This document shows positions 35,139 to 43,945 of a stretch of 64,000 bases of DNA, in pieces. Under the pieces are notes generated by a model, which was not told the origin of the DNA, made no database searches, and saw only the letters and a program-made list of their open reading frames with translations. Every line of letters begins with the position of its first letter. Position 1 is the stretch's first letter. Source of the DNA: Salipiger bermudensis HTCC2601 (GTDB taxonomy: Bacteria > Pseudomonadota > Alphaproteobacteria > Rhodobacterales > Rhodobacteraceae); the NCBI RefSeq assembly GCF_000153725.1, contig NZ_DS022277.1, positions 1 through 64,000 of the forward strand. The letters run 5' to 3'. The translations under genes were made by a program, and so were the position numbers.

Positions 35139-35786
35139 ATGGAAAATGGCGCGATGACCGACAAGACCCCTCTTCCCGATCGCGGCTGGCGTGGCTCGCC
35201 GGAACTGTGGCTTGATGCAGCCTATGACGCGTTGATCGACAAGGGGGTCGACGCCGTGAAGATCTTGCCGCTGGCCAATTCCCTGAACTTGTCGCGCACC
35301 AGCTACTACTGGTTCTTCAAGGACCGCCGCGCATTGCTGCTCGCGCTGCTGCAGCGCTGGGAGGCGACAACGACCGAACCGCTTCTCGAGATCACCAGGG
35401 CCTATGCCGCGACCGAGGCCGAAGCCATTCTTGGCGTGATCTCGATCTTCCTGGGCGACATTGGCTTCGATCGGCGGCTGGAACTGGCGGTTCGCGCCTG
35501 GGCGCAGCAAGACACGGAGGTCGCGGACATGCTGCAGGAGGCGGATGCCAAGCGGCTGTCGGCCCTGCGCGAGCTGCTGCTCCGCTGGGGACACGGGGAA
35601 GAAGATGCCGACGTGCGCGCCCGGACGATCTACCTCGTGCAAATCGGCTATATCTCGATGCGGATCGCGGAAAGCGTCGAGGACCGGATTCAGCGCGTTC
35701 CCTACTATGTGGAAGTCTACTCCGGACAGCGGCCTTCAGCGGACGAGATGGCACGTTTCCGCGCAAGAGTGACCGTCCCCGACTGA
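35139..35786 (+). CDS. TetR-family regulator of the betaine island
   Basis: A protein of about 215 residues. The HTH is IDKGVDAVKILPLANSLNLS then RTSYYWFFKDRRALLLALLQ, a TetR pattern with the uncommon YYWFF for YxYF. The long helix LERAVRAWAQ-like region (LAVRAWAQQDTEVADMLQEA) follows. Two ATGs are possible, 35139 and 35154; the first has AAGGG close by, the second GGAAA at a better distance. It is divergent from hpbA and precedes the hpbB1 operon on the same strand. It most likely controls both, with the paired boxes at 35799 and 35821 as operator. Confidence 0.8.
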   Translation: MENGAMTDKTPLPDRGWRGSPELWLDAAYDALIDKGVDAVKILPLANSLNLSRTSYYWFFKDRRALLLALLQRWEATTTEPLLEITRAYAATEAEAILGVISIFLGDIGFDRRLELAVRAWAQQDTEVADMLQEADAKRLSALRELLLRWGHGEEDADVRARTIYLVQIGYISMRIAESVEDRIQRVPYYVEVYSGQRPSADEMARFRARVTVPD

Positions 35787-35798
35787 ACCCCAGTCATC

Positions 35799-35830
35799 AT
35801 GTCGCGACATCCCGGCCGACATGTCGCGAT
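35799..35830. promoter_or_regulatory. paired ATGTCGCGA boxes upstream of hpbB1
   Basis: ATGTCGCGACAT (35799-35810) is a perfect 12-base palindrome, and ATGTCGCGAT (35821-35830) repeats it 22 bases further on, two helical turns. They lie 137-168 bases upstream of the hpbB1 start, directly after the TetR gene stop. Repeat, palindrome and phasing together make this the best operator candidate of the island. Confidence 0.65.
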
Positions 35831-35966
35831 TTGCGAAGTGCGCCCCCCTGATCCCGTGCAGTACTGCCGAGAAGAAGAGACGCCGTGCGCCAACTCTTCT
35901 TTCAAATTTCTTCCCCAGATGACCCGGTCCGTCAGTGTTCTGCGGCCCGCTCAGAGGAGTACGCAT

Positions 35967-37223
35967 ATGCTGCGCGAATCCGAAGTGCTGTCGCTGTTGA
36001 TGCGCCGCACCCCCGCACATTCCCTGGAACAGGACCTCTATTGCGACGCAGGCGTCTTCGAGGTCGACATGGAGAAGATCTGGTACCGCGAATGGGTCTT
36101 TGCCATCCCGGCCTGCGAGATCCCGAAGGCCGGTGAATTCGTCGTGCACGAGATCGGCGCCTATTCCGTCGTCATCGTGCGCGGCAACGATGGTGAGATC
36201 CGCGCATTTCACAACGCCTGCCGGCACCGCGGCTCGGTCCTGTGCAAGACCAAGAAGGGCAGGGGCCCGAAGCTGGTCTGTCCTTACCACCAGTGGACCT
36301 ACGAGCTGGATGGCTCGCTTCTCTGGGCGCGTGATATGGGCCCCGACTTTGTCGCTTCGGATCACGGGCTGATGTCAGTTCATTGCCGCAATGTCTCGGG
36401 AATGGTCTACATCTGCCTTGCGGACGAGGCGCCCGAGTTCGAGGACTTTGCCGCCGAAGCCGCACGCTATCTCGCCCCGCATGATCTGGAGAATTCCAAG
36501 GTCGCTTTCGAAAGCACGATCATCGAGAAGGGCAATTGGAAGCTCGTCTGGGAAAACAACCGCGAATGCTATCACTGCTCGGGCAACCACCCTTCGCTGT
36601 GCCTGACCTTCCCGGATGATCCGCGGGCCATCGGCAACGACGACTCCGGACAGCTTTCAGGGCTTCTCGAGACCCATGTCGCGCGTTGCGAGGCGGTCGG
36701 CGCTCCCTCCGCGCACAAGGAGGATCCGGTCCGGGGGGACTGGCGCTTCGTTCGCACCCCGTTGCTCGGCGCGGGCGAGAGCTACACTCTGGATGGGAAG
36801 GTCGCTGTCACGAAACCGAACAGCTCGATCCCCTTCAAAGATGCCGGCAGTCTCTTGAAGTACAAATACCCGGGATGCTGGAACCATTTCCTGTCTGACC
36901 ATGCCCTGATCTTCCGCGTCACGCCGATCAGTGCCACGGAGACCGAGGTCTGCACGAAGTGGCTGGTTCACAAGGATGCGGTCGAGGGCCAGGACTACGA
37001 TGTCAAGCGCCTGACCGAGGTCTGGCTCGCGACCAACGATGAGGACCGCGAAGTGGTTGAGAACAACCAGCGCGGCATTCTCAGCCCTGCCTACCGACCG
37101 GGCCCCTATTCGCCGACCCATGAGGGCGGCAACATCCAGTTCACCGATTGGTACGCCGAGACCATCGTCCGCGCCATCACCGGGCCGGACCGGCGCGGCA
37201 AGCTCACCGTGGCGGCAGAATAA
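35967..37223 (+). CDS. hpbB1: Rieske-type betaine demethylase, oxygenase subunit
   Basis: A 418-residue ring-hydroxylating-type oxygenase that removes an N-methyl from (hydroxy)proline betaine by hydroxylation, giving formaldehyde. The Rieske [2Fe-2S] ligands are Cys85-x-His87 and Cys105-x2-His108. The mononuclear-iron His203 and His208 lie in WENNRECYHCSGNH, the motif of glycine-betaine and stachydrine demethylases (GbcA family). The ATG at 35967 is chosen because AGGAGT stands just before it; the frame extends upstream without coding signs. It is followed after 3 bases by its reductase, the pair matching HpbB1/C1 of the known pathway. Confidence 0.88.
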   Translation: MLRESEVLSLLMRRTPAHSLEQDLYCDAGVFEVDMEKIWYREWVFAIPACEIPKAGEFVVHEIGAYSVVIVRGNDGEIRAFHNACRHRGSVLCKTKKGRGPKLVCPYHQWTYELDGSLLWARDMGPDFVASDHGLMSVHCRNVSGMVYICLADEAPEFEDFAAEAARYLAPHDLENSKVAFESTIIEKGNWKLVWENNRECYHCSGNHPSLCLTFPDDPRAIGNDDSGQLSGLLETHVARCEAVGAPSAHKEDPVRGDWRFVRTPLLGAGESYTLDGKVAVTKPNSSIPFKDAGSLLKYKYPGCWNHFLSDHALIFRVTPISATETEVCTKWLVHKDAVEGQDYDVKRLTEVWLATNDEDREVVENNQRGILSPAYRPGPYSPTHEGGNIQFTDWYAETIVRAITGPDRRGKLTVAAE

Positions 37224-37226
37224 GCC

Positions 37227-38315
37227 ATGTCGATCACGTCTGATCTCATTGCCACCGCGAACAGCGGCATTTGGACCGATAGCGAGATGCTGGAGTGCTG
37301 TGCCGTTGTTCCAGAGGCACCGGACACGGTCACCATAAGCTTCGTCTCTCCCTCCGGAAACCTGTTCAAGTACGAGCCCGGGCAGTTCCTGACGCTGGAA
37401 CTGCCGGTGCCCGGCGGGCCGCTCTACCGGACCTACACAATCAGTTCCTCACCTTCGCGACCTCTGTCTTTGTCGATCACGGTGAAAGCACAGCCCGGCA
37501 GCATCGGGACGCGCTGGATGCTGGAGAAACTGATGCCCGGAATGCGGGTCAAGGCAATCGGCCCGGCAGGCCAGTTCACGCTGGATACGACCGCAAGGAA
37601 GAAGAAGTACCTCTTCATCTCGGCCGGGTCCGGCGTGACGCCAACGCTGGCGATGACGACGTACCTCTACGACAGAGGGACTGATATCGACGTCAGTATC
37701 ATCAACTGCGCCCGTCGGCCCGGTGAGATCATAGGACGGCGCTCCCTGGCCGCGATGGCGTCGCGCGTGCCGTCAATCAAGCTCACGTTCATCGTTGAGG
37801 AGGACGACCCTTTTCAGGTCTGGACGGGTCTGCGCGGCAGGCTCAACCAGATCATGATCGGTATCGTTGCCGGAGACTATCTGGAGCGCGACATCTACTG
37901 CTGCGGACCGGAGCCCTTCATGGATGCCGTACGGGAGATGCTGATCGGCCTTGGCTACGACATGTCGCGTTACAGTCAGGAGAGCTTTTCCGCACCTGCG
38001 GAAACTGCCGAGGACGTGCCAGACCTTGACGATGTCACACCTGACGAGTCGGTGGCGGCACAGATCACTTTCGTGAGCTCCAAGGTGACGGCGGGTTGCA
38101 CCGAGACGGACACGGTCCTGGCCGTCGCCCGTGGTGCGGGGCTGAACATCCCCTCGGGCTGCACCTTCGGGGTTTGCGGGACATGCAAGATCCGCAAGAC
38201 CAAGGGCGAGGTCCACATGGTCCACAACGGCGGCATTTCGGAAGACGACATCGCGGACGGCTACATCCTTGCCTGCTGCTCGAAGCCGGTCGGCCAGGTC
38301 GAAGTTGATATCTGA
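37227..38315 (+). CDS. hpbC1: NADH-dependent reductase subunit of the Rieske demethylase
   Basis: A 362-residue electron-transfer protein with FAD, NAD and ferredoxin domains in that order. RTYTISSSPS (68-77) binds flavin, LFISAGSGVTPTLAMTTYLY binds NAD, YCCGPEPFMDAV lies near the end of the NAD domain, and the C-terminal plant-type [2Fe-2S] ferredoxin shows GCTFGVCGTCKIRKTKG and the last Cys in LACCSKP. It would pass electrons from NADH to the Rieske oxygenase encoded just upstream. Architecture and length fit GbcB/HpbC1-type reductases. Confidence 0.88.
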   Translation: MSITSDLIATANSGIWTDSEMLECCAVVPEAPDTVTISFVSPSGNLFKYEPGQFLTLELPVPGGPLYRTYTISSSPSRPLSLSITVKAQPGSIGTRWMLEKLMPGMRVKAIGPAGQFTLDTTARKKKYLFISAGSGVTPTLAMTTYLYDRGTDIDVSIINCARRPGEIIGRRSLAAMASRVPSIKLTFIVEEDDPFQVWTGLRGRLNQIMIGIVAGDYLERDIYCCGPEPFMDAVREMLIGLGYDMSRYSQESFSAPAETAEDVPDLDDVTPDESVAAQITFVSSKVTAGCTETDTVLAVARGAGLNIPSGCTFGVCGTCKIRKTKGEVHMVHNGGISEDDIADGYILACCSKPVGQVEVDI

Positions 38316-38336
38316 GGGTTAAATCGGAGGGCAACC

Positions 38337-39893
38337 ATGGAGACAGAGGCAGCGGCAAAGCGGGGGCGCAGCGGAGGGCGCGCGGCACGGCGCTCGCGCC
38401 GCAGCAAGCACGATGTTGCAATGTTGCCCGGTCTGCACAATACCTTGCCGCCGTGCGAAGTCCTCGATCACGAGATGGTTGAACGGATCGATGCGGCCTC
38501 CATGGACATCCTTGAGCAGGTTGGCGTGGTCTTTCGCGACCCGGAGGCCCTTGCGGACTGGAGCGCGATCGGAGCGAAGGTCGTTGGGGAGCGGGTCTAC
38601 CTTGATCGTGGGCTGGTGCGTGACCTGATCGCCACCATTCCGGCGGATTTCACCTACAGCGCCCGAAACCCGGAAAACAACCTGCGTTTGGGGGGGCAGC
38701 ACGCGATCTTCGTGCCGATGACCGGCGCGCCCTTCCTGCGCGACCTCGATGACGTACGGCGAACGCCTACGCTCGAAGATCTGGCGATGTTCCACAAGCT
38801 GGCACATATGTCACCGGCGCTGCATTCCACCGCCCACCACATCGTAGAGCCCTGCGATCACCCGATCAGCCAGCGCCATCTGCGCATCACCTACTCCTCG
38901 ATGAAACACTCGGACAAGATCTTCATGGGCATGACGACCAGCCCGAAGAACGCCGAAGATGTGATGCAGATGTGTGCGCTGCTGTTCGGCGAGGACTTTC
39001 TGGAGACCAATCCTGTTACGACCGGAAACATCAACGGCAACTCGCCGCTGGTGTGGGACGAGACGATGCTGGGCGCCATGCGGGCCTTCTGCCGCCGAAA
39101 CCAGCCAGTGCTGTGCTCGCCCTTCGTGCTTGGTGGCGCGAATACCCCCGCTTCGGTGCCTGCGGCAGTCGCGCAACTGAACGCCGAGGCGCTCTCGGCT
39201 CTGGCTTACACGCAGGTGATCCGGCGCGGCTGCCCCGCGATCTACGGACACTACCTGTCCACGGTGTCGATGAAATCCGGCGCACCGATGGCGGGGACGC
39301 CCGAGATCAGCTTGATGAACTTCATGATCGGGCAGATGGCGCGCTGGTACCGCATTCCCTGGCGGACCTCGAACACGCTGGGCGGGGCCAAAACCTTCGA
39401 CGCTCAGGCCGGTTATGAGAGCGGCGCAACGCTTTCGGCCGTGATGCATTCCGGCGCCAACTATATCTGGCACTCGGCGGGATGGAACGAGGCTGGCATG
39501 CACTGCTCCGTCGCGAAGTTCGTCGTCGATGCGGAGCAGTGCGCCATGGCCTGTCGCATGGCCGAAGGTCCGAACTGGGCGGACTTCGATGCAGCGCTTT
39601 CTGCGATCCGCGACGTCGGTCCCGGAGGACACTATCTGGGCCATCCGCATACGCAGGACAACTTCCAGACGGCGTTCTACATGCCCAAGCTCTTCGACAA
39701 CAACTCGATCGAGCAGTGGACCGCCGAAGGCTGCAAGGAGATCACAGCGCGCGCCCTCGACCATGCCCGGTCGCTTCTGGATGCCTACGAGGAGCCGAAG
39801 TTGGACGAGGCGCGGGACGACGCGCTGCGCGACTTCATCGACAGGCGCGAACGCGAGATCCCGGCAGCGGATGCCCTGAACCAGACATACTGA
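38337..39893 (+). CDS. MttB-superfamily (non-pyrrolysine) methyltransferase
   Basis: A 518-residue TIM-barrel protein of the trimethylamine methyltransferase family. There is no internal amber codon in the frame, so it belongs to the non-Pyl branch that includes glycine betaine and proline betaine methyltransferases (MtgB, MtpB). Conserved stretches include [40 protein letters not shown] and [20 protein letters not shown]. These enzymes transfer a methyl group to a corrinoid protein. No corrinoid protein or activator gene is seen in this window, although the gene is co-oriented with hpbB1/C1. Betaine demethylation is a strong inference; the acceptor is unknown. Confidence 0.82.
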
Positions 39894-39906
39894 CACCTCC
39901 CCAACT

Positions 39907-39935
39907 GGCCCGCCGCGATGGCGGGTCCTTTTTTT
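39907..39935 (+). terminator. intrinsic terminator after the mttB-like gene
   Basis: GGCCCGCC pairs with GGCGGGTCC around GCGAT and is followed by TTTTTTTTC. This is a standard Rho-independent terminator, only 20 bases upstream of the hpbD start, so hpbD either needs read-through or its own promoter. Confidence 0.85.
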
Positions 39936-39948
39936 CGGGATAACAGCC

Positions 39949-41052
39949 ATGAAGATTGCCGAGATCCAGCTTTTCCAGCACGACCTTCCGGTCGTGAATG
40001 GTCCTTACCGCATCGCCAGCGGGGACGTCTGGTCGCTGACGACCACCATCGTCAAGATCATTGCCGAGGACGGCACGATCGGCTGGGGAGAGACCTGTCC
40101 GGTCGGTCCCACCTATGCCGAGGCCCATGCGGGCGGGGCCCTTGCCGCCCTCGAGGTTCTGGCTTCCGGCCTCGCCGGCGCGGAGGCTCTGCCCCTGCCA
40201 CTGCACACCCGCATGGACAGCCTGTTGTGCGGACACAACTATGCCAAGTCCGCGCTGGATATCGCGGTTCACGATCTCTGGGGCAAGCGGCTTGGCGTGC
40301 CTGTTCACGAACTCCTGGGCGGTGCTCTTACCGATAGCGTCTCCTCATATTACTCACTGGGGGTGATGGAGCCCGACGAGGCTGCAAGGCAGGCCCTCGA
40401 AAAGCAGCGCGAGGGATATTCCCGGCTTCAGGTGAAGCTTGGCGCGCGACCCATCGAGATCGACATCGAGGCGATCCGCAAGGTCTGGGAGGCTGTCCGC
40501 GGCACCGGTATTGCCCTTGCGGCCGACGGCAATCGCGGCTGGACAACCCGTGACGCCCTGCGCTTCAGCCGCGAATGCCCCGACATTCCCTTCGTGATGG
40601 AGCAACCCTGCAACTCCTTCGAGGATCTGGAGGCGATCCGCCCGCTGTGTCACCACGCGCTCTACATGGACGAGGATGGCACCAGCCTGAACACGGTGAT
40701 CACCGCCGCGGCGACGTCCCTTGTCGACGGCTTCGGCATGAAGGTCAGCCGCATTGGCGGGCTGCAGCACATGCGCGCGTTTCGGGACTTTTGCGCGGCG
40801 CGGAATCTGCCGCACACATGCGACGACGCCTGGGGTGGGGATATTGTCTCGGCCGCCTGCACACACATCGCCTCGACAGTCTTGCCGCGGCTGATGGAAG
40901 GGGCGTGGCTTGCACAGCCCTATGTTGCAGAGCACTACGATGCGGAGAACGGCGTGCGCATTGAGGGGGGACGAATCCGTGTCCCGCAGGGTCCGGGTCT
41001 TGGATTGACCATCGACCCCGAGCGTTTCGGACCACCGCTCTTCTCCGCATGA
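39949..41052 (+). CDS. hpbD: 4-hydroxyproline betaine 2-epimerase (enolase superfamily)
   Basis: A 367-residue muconate-lactonizing/mandelate-racemase-type enzyme. Counting from the start, Lys163 (LQVKLGA) and Lys265 (GMKVSRI) are the general bases, Asp193 (AADGN), Glu218 (FVMEQ) and Asp241 (YMDED) the metal ligands, and Trp320 (MEGAWLA) the residue expected to hold the quaternary ammonium by cation-pi contact. These places coincide with those reported for HpbD of Pelagibaca bermudensis, as I recall them. It epimerises trans- to cis-4-hydroxyproline betaine, or L- to D-proline betaine, ahead of demethylation. It lies behind a terminator and convergent with the hypO-type gene. Confidence 0.92.
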
Positions 41053-41084
41053 GCATGATCCGGGCTTGGCCTCAGGGCGTTGAA

Positions 41085-41108
41085 GCGCGCGGCCGACAGG
41101 CCACGCGC
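41085..41108. terminator. bidirectional hairpin between hpbD and hypO
   Basis: GCGCGCGGCC pairs with GGCCACGCGC (one bulge) around GACA, in the 60-base gap between the convergent genes. No T-run follows, so it is a weaker candidate for ending both operons. Confidence 0.4.
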
Positions 41109-41112
41109 GATG

Positions 41113-42450
41113 TCATTCCTTCGCGGCGCGGTACTCTTTCCAACGCATCCAGGCATTGGCGCCGATCTCGCGGAAGGGGCGGGGGGGCAGACGACTGGGG
41201 CGGGCCTCGCCTGTGAAATGTGCGGTGATGGCGCTGCTGTTTCCGCTGGCGAGTTCCGCCGCGCCCATCCCCGTCAGCGTGCCGCGCGCCGTCCCGAGCC
41301 CGTTCTGGACGCAGCCCGAGAACAGGCCGTCGTCCAGTTGGCGCATGACCGAGACCCCGTTCATCGTCAGGCACAGGTGACCGGACCAAGCGTGCTCCAT
41401 CTCCATGCCGGCAAGTTGCGGAAACCGCTGGTCGAACTTGTCCTGCATGACCCGGGCCGCACGCGCCAGATCCGCGTCGCCGACCTTCATGCCGGGCCGG
41501 AGAGCCGCGCAGGTGCGGGTCACGATGCGGTTGCCACCCTGACCCGCGTCGATCCGGCGGATGGTGGTGCCCATCGGATCCGAAGGCGTGATGCCCCAGC
41601 GCGGATGACCGCCGAGCCGCGAGATGGTCTCGTTGTCCAGCTCGGGCGTCATCACCGCGAACAGGAAAACCTGCATGAGCCGCCCGGTTTCGAACCCGAA
41701 GCTCTCGAGATGGCCGTTCACGGTCAGGATGACGCGACCGGCGGTCACGGTTCCGGACGCCGTCGAGGCGCGCCAGTCGCCCGATACGCGTTCCAATTCC
41801 GTGACGGGCGCATTCTCCAGGACCTCGACGCCGTCGCGGCGCAAGCCTGTGGCCAGCCCCCGGATGTATCCCGCCGGCTGGAGCATGACCGTGCCGGGCG
41901 TGTACAGCCCGCCCAGATAGTGCGAGGATCCGGTGATCTCGCGCATTTGCCGCGCATCCAGCAGCTCGGAGCGTTCGCCGAGACTTTCGAGATGACGGGC
42001 GTAGCTCTGGTTGTGCGCCGCGGCGGTCTCGGAGGCGGCGCCGTTGATCTTTCCGGCGCGGTCGAAGAACCCGGGCGAGATGCCATAGTCCGCAACGGCC
42101 TCGCCGGCGAACCCGATGGCCCGCCGGTTGAGATCGATCATCGTGCGGTCATCTCCGCTGCCGGCATAGTCGTCAGACGCCAGATCGTGCGGCAGGTCGA
42201 TCATGAAGCCGGAATTGCGGCCCGCCGAGCTGTCGGCCAGCTTCCCGGCCTCGAGCACGACAATCCGCGCCGAGGGCTCGAGCTGGCGCATGCGCCGCGC
42301 CGCCGAGAGACCGGCAAAGCCTGCACCGACGATCAACACGTCGGCGGTGCGGGCGCCATACAAGGTCACAGGCGGCTCGGCCGGCAGCAGCCGGTTCCAT
42401 CCTGCCGGCCCGCGAAGAGCCGGCAGCTGGCGCACCGTCAGTCTTGTCAA
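41113..42450 (-). CDS. hypO: FAD-dependent D-hydroxyproline oxidase-like (DAO family)
   Basis: A 445-residue flavoprotein. VLIVGAGFAGLSAARRMRQL binds FAD and EAGKLADSSAGRNSGFMIDL is the flavin loop. The far segment is FSGCVQNGLGTARGTLTGMG. In the HypO role it would oxidise cis-4-hydroxy-D-proline to the 4-hydroxy-pyrroline-2-carboxylate that HypD uses; the family alone also fits other amine oxidases, so the context decides. The only start that matches the full domain is a TTG at 42450 that overlaps the aldehyde dehydrogenase stop as TTGA, implying coupled translation. It is the last gene of the gntR-hypD-aldH-hypO operon. Confidence 0.72.
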   Translation of the reverse strand: MTRLTVRQLPALRGPAGWNRLLPAEPPVTLYGARTADVLIVGAGFAGLSAARRMRQLEPSARIVVLEAGKLADSSAGRNSGFMIDLPHDLASDDYAGSGDDRTMIDLNRRAIGFAGEAVADYGISPGFFDRAGKINGAASETAAAHNQSYARHLESLGERSELLDARQMREITGSSHYLGGLYTPGTVMLQPAGYIRGLATGLRRDGVEVLENAPVTELERVSGDWRASTASGTVTAGRVILTVNGHLESFGFETGRLMQVFLFAVMTPELDNETISRLGGHPRWGITPSDPMGTTIRRIDAGQGGNRIVTRTCAALRPGMKVGDADLARAARVMQDKFDQRFPQLAGMEMEHAWSGHLCLTMNGVSVMRQLDDGLFSGCVQNGLGTARGTLTGMGAAELASGNSSAITAHFTGEARPSRLPPRPFREIGANAWMRWKEYRAAKE

Positions 42451-43940
42451 TCCACGGCCTCGTCTGCATCATCGCCAAGGTCGACCCAGATAGTCTTCAG
42501 CTGGGTGTACTGATCGTGGGCATGGATGCCGTTGTCCCGGCCTCCGAAACCGGACTGCTTGTAGCCTCCGAACGGTGTCGCGCTGTCGCCTTCGCCAAAG
42601 CTGTTGACCGTGACGGTGCCGGCGCGGATCGCCCGCGCGCCGCGGAGCGCCTTTTTGACGTTGGCGGTGAAGATCGAGGCCGCAAGCCCGTACTCGGTGT
42701 CGTTGGCCAGCGCGATGGCCTCGTCGAAGCCTTCGACTGTCAGGACCGAGAGCACCGGCCCGAAGATCTCTTCGCGCACCTGCCGGTCATCGCGGCGGGC
42801 CTCGATCACCGTGGGTTCGACGAAGCCGTTTTCGGCCTTGCCACCCACCAGCGCTTTCGCCCCCTCGAGATAGCTTGCCACCTTCTCGAAATGCGCCTTC
42901 GACACCAACGCGCCGACGCGCGTTTCCGGGTTTAGGGGGTCACCAACCGGCCATTCGCGGGTGTGGGCGATGATGCGCTCGATCAGGGCGTCCTTGATCC
43001 CTTTCTGTACGATGAGACGGGAGCTGGCCGAACAGTTCTCGCCCATGTTCCAAAAGGCGCCGTTGACCACGTGCGCGGCGACACGGTCGATGTTCTCGGC
43101 ATCGTCGAGCACGACGGCAGGATTTTTGCCGCCCATCTCGAGCGTGACTTCCTTGATGTTGGATTCGGCCGAGTAGCCAAGGAAGCGCCGCCCGGTTGCG
43201 GTGGAGCCGGTGAAGGAGACGGCATCAATGTCGGGGTGACGGCCCAGCGGCTCGCCGACCTCGGCACCGCCGCCCGGGACCACGTTGAAGACGCCCGCGG
43301 GCAGGCCCGCCTCAGCGGCCAGTTCCGCAAGGCGCAGTGCGGTCAGAGAGGTCTCCTCGGCCGGTTTCACCACCACCGAGCAGCCGGCAGCCAGCGCCGG
43401 GCCGATCTTCCAGGCCAGCATCAGCAGCGGGAAGTTCCAGGGCAGCACCAGACCGACGACGCCGACGGGTTCCCGCACCACCATCGCGATATGATCGTCG
43501 GAGGACGGCGCGAGCTGGTCATAGATCTTGTCGATCAGTTCAGCGTGCCAGAGCAGGCAGTGGATGGTCTCGGGAATGTCGACGGTCTCACAGTCGTAGA
43601 TCGTCTTGCCGCTGTCGAGGCTCTCCATCACCGCCAGCTCACGCGCGTTGCGCTTCATCAGCTTGGCCAGCCTGATGAGCACCTCCTTGCGCTCGGCCGG
43701 GTGCAGGCGGGACCAGCGGCCGTCCTCGAAGGCATCGCGGGCCTTCTCGACGGCGAAATCCACATCGGTCGCGTCGCAGGCGGCAACCTTGGCCAGAACG
43801 TCGCCGGTGGCGGGGTTCAGGCTGTCGAAGGTCTTGCCCGATTGCGCGGGGCGGAAACTGCCATCGATGAAGGCCTGCGTCGGGAACGACAGTTCGGCGG
43901 CGATGGCTTTGTATTCTTCGGTCGTCAGAAGATCGCTCAT
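42447..43940 (-). CDS. aldehyde dehydrogenase, probable 2-oxoglutarate semialdehyde dehydrogenase (HypH role)
   Basis: A 497-residue NAD(P)-dependent aldehyde dehydrogenase of the PuuC/BetB type. PWNFPLLMLAWKIGPALAAG binds the cofactor, VTLEMGGKNPAVVL carries the general-base Glu, and NMGENCSASSRLI the catalytic Cys. Between hypD and hypO it should oxidise 2-oxoglutarate semialdehyde, as HypH does. The PuuC-type sequence would also accept other omega-amino aldehydes. The ATG ending at 43940 has GGAG eight bases before it and is preferred over a GTG at 43949. The gene overlaps its neighbour hypO. Confidence 0.8.
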   Translation of the reverse strand: MSDLLTTEEYKAIAAELSFPTQAFIDGSFRPAQSGKTFDSLNPATGDVLAKVAACDATDVDFAVEKARDAFEDGRWSRLHPAERKEVLIRLAKLMKRNARELAVMESLDSGKTIYDCETVDIPETIHCLLWHAELIDKIYDQLAPSSDDHIAMVVREPVGVVGLVLPWNFPLLMLAWKIGPALAAGCSVVVKPAEETSLTALRLAELAAEAGLPAGVFNVVPGGGAEVGEPLGRHPDIDAVSFTGSTATGRRFLGYSAESNIKEVTLEMGGKNPAVVLDDAENIDRVAAHVVNGAFWNMGENCSASSRLIVQKGIKDALIERIIAHTREWPVGDPLNPETRVGALVSKAHFEKVASYLEGAKALVGGKAENGFVEPTVIEARRDDRQVREEIFGPVLSVLTVEGFDEAIALANDTEYGLAASIFTANVKKALRGARAIRAGTVTVNSFGEGDSATPFGGYKQSGFGGRDNGIHAHDQYTQLKTIWVDLGDDADEAVD

Positions 43941-43945
43941 GTCAG

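Noticed and set aside
33551-35215. Long plus-strand frame over hpbA
   Set aside because: Antisense shadow of the flavin demethylase. Its last part merges into the start of the true TetR gene in another frame.
38337-39893. Pyrrolysine-containing MttB
   Set aside because: The frame has no internal amber codon and reads through at full length, so it belongs to the non-pyrrolysine branch.
41080-42513. Plus-strand frame over the HypO-like gene
   Set aside because: Antisense to a flavoprotein with two FAD motifs; no recognisable protein features of its own.
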